Assembly (NCBI RefSeq): GCF_000315625.1
Contig: NW_005434516.1
Span: forward strand, 1 to 20,773
Source: Guillardia theta CCMP2712
Lineage: Eukaryota > Cryptophyceae > Pyrenomonadales > Geminigeraceae
Length of the DNA: 20,773 bases
Reading direction: 5' to 3'
Below, piece by piece: positions 1 through 9,002 of the stretch. How positions within the stretch are numbered: position 1 is the first letter of the stretch; every line of letters starts with the position of its first letter. The notes beneath the pieces are model-generated. The model saw only the letters and a program-made list of their open reading frames with translations. It ran no database searches and was not told where the DNA came from. Position numbers and translations under genes: made by a program.

Positions 1-11
1 GTCCTACACGA

Positions 12-170
12 CCCTAAACCCTAAACCCTAACCCTAACCCTAAACCCTAAACCCTAAACCCTAACCCTAAACCCTAAACCCCTAAACCCTAAACCCTAAA
101 CCCTAAACCCTAAACCCTAAACCCTAAACCCTAAACCCTAAACCCTAAACCCTAAACCCTAAACCCTAAA
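12..170. repeat. Telomere array, CCCTAAA type (C-rich strand)
   Basis: Tandem CCCTAAA units run almost uninterrupted. A few 6-nt CCCTAA and 8-nt variants occur in the first 80 bases; the inner part is regular 7-mers. CCCTAAA on the 5' end of the plus strand is the orientation expected at the left end of a chromosome (TTTAGGG on the 3' overhang strand). The array stops abruptly at CTAGG near 171. TTTAGGG repeats are typical of plants and several algal lineages. Confidence 0.97.
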
Positions 171-602
171 CTAGGATGGAGGCTACTAGGCTAGAGCTTA
201 TGATAATTTCAGCTTTAAAAACATGTATTTTTGAAATGAATTTAAAAGTACTGGGCATCTCGACCATTTGGCCTCGGCGTGAATCGGCCCTAATCCCTTG
301 AAACCCTTCCTGCGCCCTACCCGGTACGGTCTTTGCATAATCCGATCATTCATTATGAGGGTTTCGCCTCAAATTCGGCGGTTCTTTTTTTACTTTTACA
401 GGTTCGGGGTGGCTTCGTGTGCGCGATGGCTTGGGGCGGATCTCTTTGTACTCCGGCTGATGTGACACAGTGTGTGCTAGAACAGCATATCAAGCAAAGT
501 TTCATTCATGTGAATTTGGTCTGTATTTTATACGCCAACAATGACACCATAGACTAAACGTTCAATATCAAAACTTCCTGCTTTGTTATTTTGTGCCTTC
601 TT
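171..602. other. Subtelomeric spacer without a convincing gene
   Basis: About 430 bases between the telomere array and the first possible exon. The only open frame of note (333-557) has no recognisable sequence, and I see no repeat family or RNA gene. It may contain the promoter or 5' UTR of the NYN gene. Confidence 0.5.
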
Positions 603-900
603 ATGTCTGGAAGGAGTTCTCTGCTGTTGCGATTTGTTTTGCTTCATTCCGTTACTCAAAGAATGATTGAGCCGATGCAAGCTGGCGAGTATATGTCACA
701 CCTTAATACCGGGAACCTCGATCCTTTCATTTCAATGAACTTGCAACTGCGAGGGTTCGGAACCAAGCGTAGCAGAAGAAAGAAGGCATCAGAATATTTC
801 GTTTCGATGTTCAACTTAAACAGGTTGATTGCGATGATTTTTAACTCTAGCTCACTTAGAGCAAAAGCACTGCAGGTCTGTTTTTCGCGCTCCTTTGCGA
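603..900 (+). other. Possible 5' coding exon of the NYN ribonuclease gene
   Basis: An open frame from the ATG at 603 can be joined to the NYN gene by removing 901-942. That would be a 42-nt GT-AG intron, the same size as several others in the window, and it keeps the frame into the ATG at 960. The encoded stretch is basic (KRSRRKKASEYF) and otherwise unremarkable. An overlapping minus-strand frame is equally open, so coding is not proven. If real, it adds 105 residues to the N-terminus. Confidence 0.35.
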
Positions 901-959
901 GTGTACAAGCCAAATAAAGGTATGTCCAACCTAGTTTTGCAGACCAAAACCTCACTTGC

Positions 960-2945
960 ATGTTCTGTCTAGAACATCCGAAAAGAGAAGAAAGCTTGCA
1001 AACAGATGATCAAAACGAGCATTCAAAAAAGGGAAAATATCTGCTTGTTCTTGATGCCTCGAATGTTATGCATCATGGTGGTGATGGGTTGGATGTTGGA
1101 AACTTGCTCGGTTTCCTACACTTTCTTCGTGACGACTTTCACTGTAAAGAAGAGGACATACTTGTCATAATCGACTTCTGGGTAGCGAGAAAGTTAGGCA
1201 ACAACACTCTCGACAACATTCGGAGTTTTCATAAATACACCCGAGTGACTCGGCCTGGAGTCGCTGCAGATGTTCGAATCATGCAGACAGCCTATGCTGT
1301 GAAAGCTTGTATTGTTTCTAACGATATGTACGATGTGTGATGACATTACACTATCCATGCCGACTCTTTTATGGTGCAGGTTTTTTGATTATTGTCCATT
1401 TCAAGTTGAATCAAGTAGAATGGGATCAAAGACTGTTCACTTCAACTCTTCGAGTCATTCGGTACCTACTCTTCCTTAACTGGTTGAAGTGACCCTTGTC
1501 CAGCTGCCTGCTGCTGCTGTTGGAGATAAGAGCATGTGGTACGTGTCAGGAGAAGAGTGGGAATGGGCATACAGGTGGGCTGAGCATTCGTTTCATGTTG
1601 CTAATGGATGGAAATAGGCACACGTATCACTTCTCTAAAAAACAGAGCTGTTGGCGATTATTCCCCTCTCCAAATTTTGAACCTGGTCCAATCTCCAGCC
1701 TGAAAACCCAAGATCAAGCAATGTCATTGGATGCTGCAATACGATCGTTGCACGATGAAGATGTTGACATGGCAATAGAAGATGAGTTGAGAAATATTTC
1801 CCTTCCAGAAGTACAGGCAAACAGAAAATCAGAGAAAAATCTTCGAAAAAAATCAAATCGAAGACTTCAAAAGCTTGCAAGACATTTTGGAGGTTTGTGG
1901 AGTCAAGGGCAGGGCCATGCCACCAAAACAAATGTAACAAAGCAATTGTATCGTGAGCTGCTTCGGGGTGGAGGGGAGGATGAAGTGAAAACAGATTCAC
2001 GTCAGCAATTTATAAATCTTGGAGGTTCTAGAATTCGATTGAAATCCACCAGACAAAAAGAAAATAATAGGAATTCAGAAATGGACAACATCCCCGAAGA
2101 CAATCTACATATTTGTTTAGAGTGTGGTAGGATTGTATGCAGGCAAGAACAGCAGACACCATTTCTCTGCCCCTCTTCGCATCGTAACTTCAACAAATCC
2201 AAGTTTTGCTCCTTTGTCTCTGAGGGAAACATCGCCAATTGCAAACCTGGTACAGGTGTTCTCATTCTCTCTAGACTAGTATCTGACGCAATGCAGGTGT
2301 AGAGCAACTAACTCAAGAACGAGACTGTTTGCTTATATACTCTCAAATTGACCCTGAGGTCATCGTTGAGAAGGTTCCATCGTTCTGTGCAGTGTCAGCT
2401 CCAACAACGCCGATACCTCAAGGTTGGATTTCAGTTGATGCAGCCTAAGAAAACCTTTGACAATGTTTTTTCTTTTTGCAGAGTCTCTATCTCTTGCAAA
2501 AAGCTGCCCTCCTGCGAGGAGAAGGCATGAGATTCAAAGAAAATCGAGGCCTTCTTTTACACAACAGTGGGGTAAGATCCAACCATCTTACATTGCAAAG
2601 CATTTCTATCCCATAGTGATTCACTGACAAGCAGAAACCTTGCGAACCTTGGATATGGATGACAAAACGAGAGCACAAACTGTGAAGTTTCTTGAGTCGT
2701 ATGAAGAACAGCTCAACAACGAAGATGTCGACAGTGGTCTAAAGACGATTGAAGATGTCTGCTTGCTAGAAGAAGTCATCAATTCGTACAGTGAAGCAAA
2801 GAGCCCTTCACACGAGCAGCGCAAAGAACGAATCAAAAGGTTAAACGCTTCTTTTTATCTTTATTTTCTTACTGAATGCAGGCTTCTGCGTCAGGGCTTG
2901 TGCGACCCTGACGATGCATTGGCATTGTACCATGACCTTGAATAA
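960..2945 (+). CDS. NYN/PIN-domain ribonuclease, Zc3h12a-like, eight exons
   Basis: Proposed exons are 960-1336, 1380-1461, 1504-1596, 1646-2249, 2297-2422, 2482-2571, 2635-2839 and 2882-2945. They join into one frame of 546 residues, with introns of 42-63 nt. Residues about 26-126 match the Zc3h12a-type NYN/PIN fold. The first acidic motif is LVLDASNVMHH (D32), the second is AADVRIMQTAYAV (D104), and VSNDMYD (D122) corresponds to VSNDTY in animal Regnase. These Asp residues bind the metal in that family, so endoribonuclease activity on RNA is inferred. No CCCH finger follows. The long fourth exon is basic and carries a Cys cluster, ICLECGRIVC (C-x2-C-x4-C), that might bind zinc. The C-terminus is acidic and helical. 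The start is uncertain: coding may begin at 603 (see that entry). The NYN assignment is fairly sure; substrate and role are unknown. It is the gene closest to the telomere. Confidence 0.78.
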
Positions 2946-3451
2946 TGCCGAGCAATGGCGAGTTTAGAAATTATTAATCAAGTTTATCACGCGCCATAAA
3001 TACATTTCTTTGAAATTTTAGGTTTTGTGTCGTTATAGCTAATATCTTCTACAACTATTTTACGGACCGGACTTTGAGATGTGCAGTACCTTGCGCCCCG
3101 TTGAATGGGTCAGAGCGCCGTGACACGTCAGCTAAGTCCCGTGTGCAGTGAAAGAGCTGACGGTCCATGACAACATCCCCTTATCCAAACCGACTATTTG
3201 GTGGCCGCCTGCACCGCTCATTTGCTCATTTGGAAGGAGTCGGGCGTTGAGTAAAACTTATCCCTGTGCTTCCTCTCTCCTCGCCTGTCATCCGGCCCCT
3301 TCGCTTGACAACAATTGCCCTCACTGCCCCCCTAGGCACCTCTTTGCTGCCCCAACCATCTCCTCCCCATCAGCCCCTGCTTCATCCCTTGCATCGTCAA
3401 CAAGACATACCATCGCATAGAAAGCGGTTTACAAGCTGTTTGTCCATACAA
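2946..3451. other. Intergenic and 5' leader of the first RWP-RK gene
   Basis: Contains the presumed promoter of the RWP-RK gene at 3452. An 8-bp inverted repeat, CGTCAGCT (3126-3133) and AGCTGACG (3155-3162), overlaps TGACACGTCA, which has the ACGT core used by bZIP proteins. The 200 bases before the ATG are C+T-rich and read through in frame without an upstream ATG, so they are taken as 5' UTR. Confidence 0.45.
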
Positions 3452-4072
3452 ATGGACGAGAAGTCAAAGAGAAAAAGTGTAGCACTAGTCTGTCCCAGGA
3501 AGAAGAAAGAAGGGGACGCTCCGCAACAAGACGAGCCAGTTGTGCTGACACGTGAACTTTTGGAAAGCTACTTTCACTGCTCTTTGTCTTCAGTCTCAGA
3601 ACAGCTTGGAATCTGTCCAACTGCAATCAAACGAGCCTGCAGAAAGCTTGGAATTGCTAAATGGCCATTCAAAACGCCAAATCCAGGCCCAAAAAAGAAA
3701 CCAAATGATGCCGGAAAGCAAAATAGATCGACAAGTCAGACCGAGAAAGCTGAAATAGATTCAGAAAAAGAAGCATCGTCAACAAATATTGGAAACAAGG
3801 AGCTGACTTGTTCCAGCTTCAAAGATGTCACCACCACTCAAAAGGACCCGAGTCGCAAACCCCCTCCAACAGATGTTAACGAGGGCAACATCTCTCAACA
3901 TCAAATGCGGCATGACTCTATAATAGAACCTCAATCAAATTTTCTTGGAACTTCGTCGGGAGTGCTAGATTATGATCCATTCGCAGCAGATACGATCTCT
4001 TTTCTAAGAGACGTGTGCAAATGCAAGACAACGTTCTATCAGCCAGAAGCCGATGAATCGGATGGGTGTTAG
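3452..4072 (+). CDS. RWP-RK domain transcription factor, copy 1
   Basis: Intronless, 206 residues. The start is the first in-frame ATG. Residues about 31-83 form an RWP-RK domain: a helix LTRELLESYFHCSL, then LGICPTAIKRACRK, then KWPFKT at 70-75 in place of the usual RWPxRK. NPGPKKK follows as a basic tail. A basic VCPRKKK box at 13-19 is shared with the two paralogues and could act as a nuclear localisation signal. The remaining 120 residues are Ser/Thr/Lys-rich, ending in a more acidic Asp/Glu region that may be an activation segment. The family (NIN-like and RKD proteins of plants and algae) binds DNA and controls nitrogen response or gamete programmes. Which role applies here cannot be told. 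Nuclear location is inferred. Confidence 0.9.
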   Translation: MDEKSKRKSVALVCPRKKKEGDAPQQDEPVVLTRELLESYFHCSLSSVSEQLGICPTAIKRACRKLGIAKWPFKTPNPGPKKKPNDAGKQNRSTSQTEKAEIDSEKEASSTNIGNKELTCSSFKDVTTTQKDPSRKPPPTDVNEGNISQHQMRHDSIIEPQSNFLGTSSGVLDYDPFAADTISFLRDVCKCKTTFYQPEADESDGC

Positions 4073-4317
4073 CTAGTTGTGAGAATGCTGTATTCAGTCA
4101 CTAAATGAACAATTTTCAGTCATGATGAAATAAGCCCTCAAATCCTGATTGCAAACTTGAACCATGGCACAGATCTGCAGCCTTTTTCATTCGTTTGAAA
4201 GTCAGTGGAGAGCTTAGTTGGAGTATCATAGTATCATACCGTGCTTTTTCTTTCAAATCATTTCAAGCAAAACATTCGCTCCTAAAACAGTATGTCCTGT
4301 GCGTGCTCTGGAACATG
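4073..4317. other. 3' flank of RWP-RK copy 1
   Basis: A+T-moderate sequence with no supported gene. A six-fold-open stretch continues into the G+C-rich block, but the frames have no recognisable content. Confidence 0.5.
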
Positions 4318-4830
4318 AGGCCGGCCAGGTATGCTATGCGGGGGCCATGGGCCATGGCTCGGATTGCCCGGCCACTGGCCATGACATGCCCGGCGCTAAA
4401 CACACGGATAACCGCTTGAAAGCCTAAGCTGCCCGCTTCGCTCAGTAACTTGGCCTGGCGCCGCTCAGCGCCTGGCCGCCCGGCGTCTGAGTGCCGCCGC
4501 GACACTCGAACATCCCGAGTCCGCTGATCCGATGCCATGATCGGACCGGCGTTCACGGCACTGCGGCCCAGGGCGGCCAGTGCCAGTGGCCGTAGCGCGG
4601 CCTCAGGCTGCCTGGCAGGGCCGTGCGGGCCCGGGGCCGCCGGCCTGAGAGTTGCCAGGACCGTCGGATCGGACGGTCCGCCAGGGCCCGGCCCCGCGGT
4701 CACCCCGGCCCGGAGCTCGGAATGCGGGACTGAGTCCGATCAGTACAGTATGCAGTCACGGTGCACGGTCGATCGATGCACGTGACAAGCCCCGCGACGT
4801 TGGCACGTCGGACGGTCCAACATATCCCAG
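4318..4830. other. G+C-rich intergenic island 1
   Basis: Composition changes sharply from ordinary to very G+C-rich, CpG-rich sequence with few A/T runs, and changes back near 4830. Several overlapping frames are open on both strands (4263-4703 minus, 4537-4785 plus), as expected when stop codons are rare in G+C-rich DNA. None looks like a protein. It shares words with islands 2 and 3, for example GACGGTCC and CCGATCAGT. It lies between RWP-RK copies 1 and 2. Confidence 0.7.
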
Positions 4831-4880
4831 AGAAATATGAGTCTCCCGGTACTATTATACAGGTACTGTTCCGACGTGCC
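4802..4880. promoter_or_regulatory. 11-bp inverted repeat upstream of RWP-RK copy 2
   Basis: GGCACGTCGGA at 4802-4812 and its exact reverse complement TCCGACGTGCC at 4870-4880 are separated by 57 bases. Both arms contain an ACGT core. A second nested inverted pair, CGACGT (4795-4800) and ACGTCG (4805-4810), overlaps the left arm. The pair lies 400 bases before the ATG of RWP-RK copy 2. It could be a regulator binding site or a relic of a small element; function is not shown. Confidence 0.4.
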
Positions 4881-5280
4881 CAGCCGCATGCGGATTGATG
4901 GGTGTCCGTTTTTCTCTCGTAACGTGTCGGAGCCTCTCCGATGAGTGACTGGTGTACCTCAACGGTTGGCCGCAAGAGGCTGGCGGATGTCTTAAAATTA
5001 ACCAGGATCGTCAGCGACGCCTTGTTGTCTGTCATTGATTGTCAGCGCCCTGCGAAAAAAATTATTGAAAACAGATCTTTTCACTCCCGAGAAGGGTTGT
5101 TCTTTTGGGCCCTGCCCTTCAAAACCTCCCCGCGACGCCGAACAAGACACCACACCTTGCACTGCCTCCCACCTTCCACATCAAACAACACCAATCTCCT
5201 TCAATCCGTTGTTGCCGTTTTGTCTCCAAAGTTTGCAACTCTTGACAGCTCCATATCTGAAACCCCAAACTATCGTAAAC

Positions 5281-5745
5281 ATGCGCAAAGCACAGATTGA
5301 GAAGCGACAAGTAGCTATTGTTTGTCCAAGAAAAAAGAGCTCTCAGAACGAAGACCCGATCATCCTCACCAGAGAGCTACTTCAGACGTACTTTCACTGC
5401 TCTCTTTTCCAAGTCTCTGCTGAACTAGGGATCTGCCCAACAGCTATCAAAAGAGCATGCCGGAAACTTGGAATTGCCAAATGGCCATACAAGACACCAA
5501 ACCCCGGGCCCAAAAAGAAGAAAAGAGATGATCAGCCTGAAATTCAAATCTGGACTACTCCTATCTTTGTAATAGACCATCTGGCATCTAGTTTGCGGTC
5601 CTTTCCAAGCTTGCCTTTACAATCGGATCCTTTTGAGGAGGAACGCGAGGGCTGCTTTGCCGACTTGTCGAGGTCTCTGTCTAGTTATTACGGAATACAC
5701 GAGCTTGAGGATTGCAAGGAAGACCAAGAATGCTATTTAGTCTGA
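5281..5745 (+). CDS. RWP-RK domain transcription factor, copy 2 (short)
   Basis: Intronless, 154 residues. The ATG at 5281 is the first in frame and aligns with the start of copy 1. The basic box VAIVCPRKK is at 11-19 and the RWP-RK domain at about 28-80, with LGICPTAIKRACRK and KWPYKT (67-72), then NPGPKKKK. The domain is close to that of copy 1, including the YFHCSL helix, so these two are probably the most recent pair. The tail is only about 70 residues, without the Ser/Lys-rich linker of copy 1, and ends in an acidic segment (ELEDCKEDQE). It is a DNA-binding regulator by family. No target can be inferred. Confidence 0.9.
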   Translation: MRKAQIEKRQVAIVCPRKKSSQNEDPIILTRELLQTYFHCSLFQVSAELGICPTAIKRACRKLGIAKWPYKTPNPGPKKKKRDDQPEIQIWTTPIFVIDHLASSLRSFPSLPLQSDPFEEEREGCFADLSRSLSSYYGIHELEDCKEDQECYLV

Positions 5746-7919
5746 CATGTCAAATCAAGAGGGGTTTGCGATTTGTACATAAATGAAAAATAATTGATGC
5801 AGCGAATTTTTCACGCAAAATATTTCAACACGTTGTTTGTTAAATTTTCAGCAAAGGCGCATCGTGATTGTCAACGACATGTACTTTTGATGGGATCATA
5901 ATCTCTCTTGTATTGAATCAGCTACAAAGCAACTGTTTACTGTACGAGATGATATTTCTCTTGGTCAATGTTGCTATAACACTTTGAACAGTTTTGTATT
6001 TGGTGCTTGTGTAAACCTTGAATTCAAATGAATGAGAAACATACAATGCAGAAAGTTGTTATTGCAAGGTTTCAGTAATGATGCATTCTCCAACAAATGC
6101 ATCGTGCATTTCAGCACTGATCAAGCACTAAGTAAAACTGCTGTGAATTCTGAATCCATCATGATCCTTTAGATCCATCATGATCCCTAAACAACTGAAT
6201 CCATCATGATCCCTAAACAACTTTAATGATACTCATTGCCACCCTAGATTTTATCTTTGCGTGGTACTTGTGAATTTCATTGCTGAGGACCAATCAAAAG
6301 CATGCTTGAACAAAAAGACGACGTGGCCACTATCCGTTGTGTCATCATTTGTGTTCTGATATGACCTTATATCAAACCTGTTAGAGACAATTCAAGAATG
6401 CACTTGATTGACATCAGGCAGGTTAAATTCATATGTCAAGAAAACAGATAGAAATGGATGAGATCACAACAGTATTGTAGCAGAATGGCTTCGGCAGAAA
6501 CATGATAACGAATTTGATTCCTTTATTAATGAGTGATGCACAAAAAGGAGAAGAAAGAGAAAATGCGAAAGATGAAGGGAAAAGGAAGAGGAACTTGAAA
6601 ATAGCTTCAACAAGGTTGTCGATACATTCTCTGTGGTAATGGATATCCTTTCATGTGCTAAGCAGAAATATGTTAGTTTAGAATTGTCTGTGAGGGGTAC
6701 ATGTCGGTCCTGGTCCGTGATGGCATTCAATGTAGCAGTCGGTGAACACATAAACGATGCGTATTACAATAGGAATCGAAGTACAAATGTTTCGACAGCA
6801 TCATCATTTCCAAGAATGATATCAGTATGAATAAGCAGTGGAATCAGAAGGGAAATGGGAAACATTTTTGTATCTCGCTCGGCTATACCCGACAAGATGT
6901 TGACAGAAAAATGTGTGCTTACATGAGGCAAGTTCTGCCTTCATCATGCTTGAAAAGCATCAATCACTAGAAAGCTCCAGTTTCAAATGCCTCCTACTCA
7001 GGCTATGTTTTCTTTGTGCTGCACAACAGGCAGCTATTTGTAAAGATCTTCTTTTTCTCGTGATGTTGGATCCTTGGATTTCGGATTGCAATATCCTTTC
7101 AGTGTTCTGGGATCTTTAGCTCAAATAGATACATTTCACATACCAACGATATACCTTTACGAACGTCATCAAACGCCCTCTTCTTTTACATACATTTCAC
7201 TTTTAGTTGATTTAATTGATCACAATGTTGCAAACATGACAAGATATATATCAAAGGGCGTGCACGAGTAGACTTGAAAAACATTGATACGAGAGTATCC
7301 GATTTGTCATGTTTTCTTTGGATTTCTTGCACACTGCATCTTCAGGCCATAACCGTCATGTTTTCTCACTTAGAATTCCATCCTGCACGTTGCGGTACAA
7401 TAGATGCTAACGACCGTACCGTTACTGCAGTCAGGACACGCAGTACATTCGTTGTATCTCCGTCACATCAGTAAAGAGGGATTTGCACCTGTTTGGCACA
7501 GACAGTCATCGCCCCGGTGCTCAAGCGATGTATTTCTCTGTCTTTTCATTCTGAAAGGCTATGACGTTAAGAATCCGTTGTCAGCAGGGACTATTCCCAT
7601 CCGTAGGAGCCATTCCTAGAGTTTCAGTACCCGTATCAAATACAGTATTGATCACCACCCCTCATCAAGGGACGATGTCATGGCCGGTGTTCCTTCGTGA
7701 CGGTCAAATCAGGCCGAATACAATAATACAACGGTTCGTCGTAGACACGGAGCCTTTTTGGTACAAAACATTTGTCAGCAACTTCCTGCGATGACCAATC
7801 CTAACCGACATTATGTAACTGGGAGTTTAAACCTAATTTTAAGCCAGAGGCACCCACGGCCATTCCGTGTGCGCCGCCATTCGCCTATCGTGACCACGAA
7901 GATCTCTACCCAACAAACC
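5746..7919. other. Long intergenic region with no convincing gene
   Basis: About 2.2 kb. Open frames reach only 65-95 codons on either strand and none has a recognisable motif. A purine-rich stretch at 6538-6600 encodes a Lys/Glu-rich run and might be an exon of an unrecognised spliced gene, but I could not build a consistent model. A short tandem repeat lies at 6151-6221. The 130 bases before 7920 are open in frame with copy 3, and an alternative ATG occurs at 7791. Confidence 0.45.
6151..6221. repeat. Three tandem copies of a 21-26 bp repeat
   Basis: The core ATCCATCATGATCC appears three times in a row (from about 6155, 6173 and 6200). The last two copies share the longer unit ATCCATCATGATCCCTAAAC. 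The core contains the palindrome ATCATGAT. No function is evident; it lies in the 3' flank of RWP-RK copy 2. Confidence 0.75.
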
Positions 7920-8543
7920 ATGGCATGGACACGACCTGAAGATCTTGAGCGAAGGATTGCAGCAGCTATTGTATGCCCGAGGAGGAAGCGAACGGAAGTG
8001 CATGAACCACTGGATGAGGGGGAAGCCGAAGGCCCTGTTGTGGTCACAAGAGCACTGCTGGAAAGCTACTTCGATATGCCGCTTTCTACAGTATCCAAGG
8101 AGCTTGGGATTTGTCCAACGGCAATCAAACGAGCATGCCGGAAAGTTGGGATCCTGAAATGGCCTTTCAAAACACCTAACCCCGGACCGAAGAAAAAGAA
8201 TGGCCAACCTTCAGCTACGACTCAACCGGTTCAAAAAGCACCATCTTGCGACCAATATTCCAGCGCGACCGATCTACCTGCTGCTTCCTTCACCGCCTCA
8301 CAGCAGCATCTCTCAGAGTGGACACAAGTTCCTCCGCCAGTTACCATGACCTTCGAAGACATTTGCAACCAAGTGCAGTTCTCCTGCATCGAGGGCTCAA
8401 CTGCAAGTAGCTGGAGCAAAGACGTCTGGCAGGATGATACGTGCATGTCTGTTCAAGCTCCCGATCCCAACATTTTCCTCGCCTTTACAAATGTCGAGGA
8501 AGAAAATGATTTTGATATGAATCACACCATGCTAACTTTTTGA
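7920..8543 (+). CDS. RWP-RK domain transcription factor, copy 3
   Basis: Intronless, 207 residues. The ATG at 7920 sits in an ACCATGG context and gives an N-terminus comparable to the other copies. An in-frame ATG at 7791 would add 43 residues and cannot be excluded. The basic box AAIVCPRRKR is near 15-24 and the RWP-RK domain near 40-93: LLESYFDMPLSTVSKELGIC, PTAIKRACRK, KWPFKT at 80-85, then NPGPKKK. The helix reads YFDMPL instead of YFHCSL, so this copy is the most diverged. The tail (about 110 residues) is rich in Gln, Ser and Thr and ends acidic (VEEENDFDMN), in keeping with an activation segment. The stop is followed at 8546 by a strong donor-like GTAAGAT. Confidence 0.9.
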   Translation: MAWTRPEDLERRIAAAIVCPRRKRTEVHEPLDEGEAEGPVVVTRALLESYFDMPLSTVSKELGICPTAIKRACRKVGILKWPFKTPNPGPKKKNGQPSATTQPVQKAPSCDQYSSATDLPAASFTASQQHLSEWTQVPPPVTMTFEDICNQVQFSCIEGSTASSWSKDVWQDDTCMSVQAPDPNIFLAFTNVEEENDFDMNHTMLTF

Positions 8544-9002
8544 CTGTAAGATATTTTTTTCTTTTTATTTAATATATGAATTGCGATCCTGCACATTTTC
8601 TGATTGAAAGAGACGAGATACTAGAGTGTAGCAGTTGCGATAAACCTGCAACTTTCAAATTTGTCAAATTGTCGCACAATGCATCAACAACCTTCCTGGT
8701 AGTGAATTATCTTCCAAAAAATCAAGTAGAAAAGCTCTGTCTTGATTTTCCAGATCTATTGTAAGATAACAAATCAAAGTTCAACATGTGCAAGGGCACA
8801 CAAGAAACAGTGCATAGAGTGAGAAGTCTGAGAAGCTTTAGGTGGTAGATAAACACGATCAAGATGGTCAGCAACCTTCGGCATTTCTTCGTGTACATGT
8901 TTGGCTTGATAGAAATTGGGCACAGAACCCAATCAGTTGCAATGAGCACGAAACATCAAAGCAGCTCTGCAGCCCCTAGGCAGATGTCAGTCTTTCAGGC
9001 TG
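8544..9002. other. Intergenic between convergent RWP-RK copy 3 and the minus-strand orphan gene
   Basis: Holds the two 3' ends. The ATG at 8576 opens a 62-codon frame (to 8764) with a C-x2-C pair (ECSSCDK), unrecognised. A donor-like GTAAGAT followed by a pyrimidine run at 8546-8570 suggests possible 3' UTR splicing. No other feature is seen. Confidence 0.4.
8576..8764 (+). CDS. Small hypothetical ORF with a C-x2-C pair
   Basis: 62 codons from an ATG 33 bases after the stop of RWP-RK copy 3. The product starts MNCDPAHFLIERDEILECSS and has one CSSCDK pair, too little for a zinc finger on its own. It could be an independent small protein, part of the 3' UTR of copy 3, or chance. Function is not recognised. 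Confidence 0.2.
   Translation: MNCDPAHFLIERDEILECSSCDKPATFKFVKLSHNASTTFLVVNYLPKNQVEKLCLDFPDLL

Noticed and set aside
3266-3451. N-terminal extension of RWP-RK copy 1
   Set aside because: The frame is open upstream but has no ATG before 3452, and the extension is Pro/Leu-rich and absent from the paralogues.
4263-4785. Overlapping open frames on both strands inside G+C island 1
   Set aside because: Products are Gly/Pro/Ala/Arg-rich and open in several frames at once, as expected from scarce stop codons in G+C-rich DNA. No domain or start context supports them.
6464-6830. Possible gene in the 2.2 kb spacer
   Set aside because: A Lys/Glu-rich run and GT/AG pairs exist, but no set of exons gave a consistent frame or recognisable protein.
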